Shown piece after piece: positions 5,454-5,483 of a stretch of DNA of 5,483 nucleotides. The notes beneath the pieces were generated by a model that saw nothing but the letters and a program-made list of their open reading frames with translations, ran no database searches and was not told the DNA's origin. Source of the stretch: WFZT01 sp964398355 (lineage in GTDB: Bacteria > Hydrothermota > Hydrothermia > B15-G9 > WFZT01). The translations under genes and the position numbers were made by a program. The DNA is taken from positions 1 to 5,483 of the forward strand of contig CAYNMM010000011.1 of the NCBI GenBank assembly GCA_964398355.1. The letters run 5' to 3'. Every line of letters begins with the position of its first letter. The first letter of the stretch is position 1.

Positions 5454-5483
5454 TCCCTCCCCCCACGCAGCTTTGCGTCGCGG
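5454..5483. repeat. Second C-rich palindromic repeat, cut by window edge
   Basis: TCCCTCCCCCCA is followed by ACGCA (5465-5469), loop GCTT and TGCGT (5474-5478), then CGCGG to the edge. Like the hairpin at 5411-5440, it joins a run of Cs to a GCTTTGC core. A G-rich right arm would be expected just outside the window if it is a full copy of the same kind of repeat. Confidence 0.4.

Larger units (their letters stand above)
5042..5483. other. Gene-free upstream region with promoter and repeats
   Basis: No credible coding frame, tRNA or rRNA was seen in these 442 bases. Reading leftward from the right edge there are C-rich/G-rich hairpins (5411-5483), imperfect TGTG...CACTTATCA repeats (5251-5384), a weak terminator-like hairpin (5185-5211), an AT-rich inverted repeat (5108-5128) and the operon promoter (5056-5084). 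The density of short repeats suggests mobile-element debris or REP-like sequences. Confidence 0.6.

Noticed and set aside
5251..5483. CRISPR array
   Set aside because: The repeats are short and imperfect, the spacing is irregular (about 40 and 63 bases, then 37 and 48 for the other motif), and no uniform spacers or cas genes are present.

Overview
The window holds one operon on the minus strand, read from about position 5049 down to the left edge. It has four co-directional genes: a TetR-family repressor, a large MMPL/RND-type inner-membrane transporter, a secreted periplasmic protein of the LolA-like 'outer membrane lipoprotein-sorting' family, and an outer-membrane beta-barrel of the DUF1302-like type. 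The barrel is cut by the left edge, probably only a few residues before its natural end. No plus-strand gene is supported.

The host must be a diderm bacterium, because two products carry export signals and one is a predicted outer-membrane barrel. The DNA leans towards A+T, while every gene has a strong purine-rich Shine-Dalgarno (GGAGG, GGAG or GGGAG). This fits several AT-leaning lineages, such as Thermotogota-like bacteria, spirochaetes or candidate phyla of the WOR-3/KSB1/Cloacimonadota kind. The sequence alone does not decide, and this assignment is weak.

Layout from right to left: 5042-5483 has no gene. It contains imperfect TGTG...CACTTATCA repeats, C-rich/G-rich hairpins sharing GCTTTGC, a weak terminator-like hairpin, and the operon promoter (TTGACA-17-TACCAT). 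A perfect 20-bp palindrome at 5022-5041 lies between the promoter and tetR and is the likely operator. The repressor (4408-5001) is followed two bases later by the transporter (2066-4405). The transporter overlaps the LolA-like gene by four bases (ATGA). A 60-base spacer with a very stable GC-rich hairpin then precedes the barrel gene (1-1235).

Together the genes look like a self-regulated system for moving a hydrophobic or lipid-like compound across the whole envelope: inner-membrane pump, periplasmic lipid-binding carrier, outer-membrane protein. The operator closely resembles the TGAATGA-type palindromes of acyl-CoA-responsive TetR repressors (Bacillus FadR as recalled), which hints at a fatty-acyl or lipid signal. 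The cargo and direction of transport are not shown by the sequence.
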